A program made the translations under genes and the position numbers. Shown piece by piece: positions 63,711-64,000 of a stretch of DNA of 64,000 bases. The stretch spans positions 1,860,001 through 1,924,000 of the forward strand of contig NZ_FNTJ01000002.1 in NCBI RefSeq assembly GCF_900105185.1. The letters run 5' to 3'. The notes under the pieces are model-generated. The model was not told the origin of the DNA. It did no database searches and worked only from the letters and a program-made list of their open reading frames with translations. This DNA is from Pseudomonas saponiphila. GTDB lineage: Bacteria > Pseudomonadota > Gammaproteobacteria > Pseudomonadales > Pseudomonadaceae. Numbering within the stretch: the stretch's first letter is position 1; each line of letters begins with the position of its first letter.

Positions 63711-64000
63711 CGATGACTCTTGCAGGAGCTGGCTTGCCAGCGAAGGCGGCCGCATGAGTGGCGCAGGGTTCAGGGGCCATTCGCCGGCAAGCCGGCTCCT
63801 ACAGCGGTTGCGTCAGCCTGGCGTTCTGCAGCACGCCAGCCAGCTACCTCGTAGGAGCTGGCTTGCCAGCGAAGGCGGTCGCATGACTGGCGCATGGTTC
63901 AGGGGCCATTCGCCGGCAAGCCGGCTCCTACAGCGGTTGCGTCAGCCTGGCGTTCTGAGCATGGCCACGATGACTCTTGTAGGAGCTGGCTTGCCAGCGA
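63711..64000. repeat. REP array that includes copies of the end of the TonB receptor gene
   Basis: Units of 128-129 bp: GTAGGAGCTGGCTTGCCAGCGAAGG, TTCGCCGGCAAGCCGGCTCCTAC, and CGTCAGCCTGGCGTTCTG. The last element is the 3' end of the receptor gene (63683-63700) and recurs at 63811-63828 and 63940-63957; the third copy also repeats AGCATGgCCACGATGACTC. The array continues past the window. Confidence 0.9.

Overview
The window is high-GC chromosomal DNA from a fluorescent-group Pseudomonas. Three things point there: the many REP-type palindromes (GTAGGAGCCGGCTTGCCGGCGAA and its GCTGGCTTGCCAGC variant) between genes, the gene families present (pca, Emh/Ttg-type RND pump with its TetR regulator, xenB, olsBA, hxuIRA-like heme signalling, 3-mercaptopropionate dioxygenase locus), and the codon bias. 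It reads as ordinary core/accessory chromosome with one insertion sequence and no prophage, CRISPR array, rRNA or tRNA that I can see.

Layout. 1-4848: protocatechuate branch of the beta-ketoadipate pathway (end of pcaH, pcaG, a pcaT-type transporter, pcaB, pcaD, pcaC), followed by a convergent OprD-type porin (5036-6298). 6908-10884: a compact peptide-modification (RiPP) operon behind an AT-rich upstream region: a Cys-free NHLP/Os1348-like precursor, a GNAT acetyltransferase, an HExxH-motif protein and a protein that fuses an MNIO (DUF692) domain to a SagB-type oxidase domain. It ends at a terminator shared with the convergent emhABC efflux operon (10945-16706), whose regulator emhR is divergent. 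17906-20477: arsR-MFS-xenB operon. 20631-25482: ACP phosphodiesterase, ornithine-lipid genes olsB-olsA, an acyl-CoA-dehydrogenase-like gene, and a serine hydrolase with a small four-Cys membrane protein. 25654-30556: an amide/N-acyl catabolic operon (M20 hydrolase, MHS transporter, amidase, IclR regulator) with a candidate IclR operator upstream. 30794-38218: YceI, ClsB-like phospholipase D, periplasmic beta-glucosidase BglX, and a LemA-TPM-TPM-TPM cluster.

38225-39930: a REP array with ~110-bp period, interrupted by an IS3-family element that sits inside a REP palindrome. 40053-43355: methyltransferase, DJ-1/PfpI protein, RHH protein and a toxin-antitoxin-like pair. 43566-47754: ECF sigma, anti-sigma and TonB heme receptor of the Hxu type, with Fur-like sites. 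48085-51288: four-domain rhodanese, 3-mercaptopropionate/cysteine dioxygenase and divergent LysR regulator. 51533-57163: an ABC importer of the sulfonate/nitrate/taurine class interleaved with an acyl-CoA-dehydrogenase-like flavoenzyme, a D-hydroxyacid dehydrogenase and a class II aldolase. 57575-63701: M19 dipeptidase, then an exported flavin amine oxidase, an exported RidA protein and a TonB-dependent receptor, closing in another REP array.

The most interesting system is the RiPP operon at 6908-10884: a fused MNIO-SagB enzyme together with an HExxH protein, acting on a precursor that has no cysteine and with no YcaO, B protein or transporter nearby. Assignments come from reading the translated sequence and from knowledge of the families; no database search was run.
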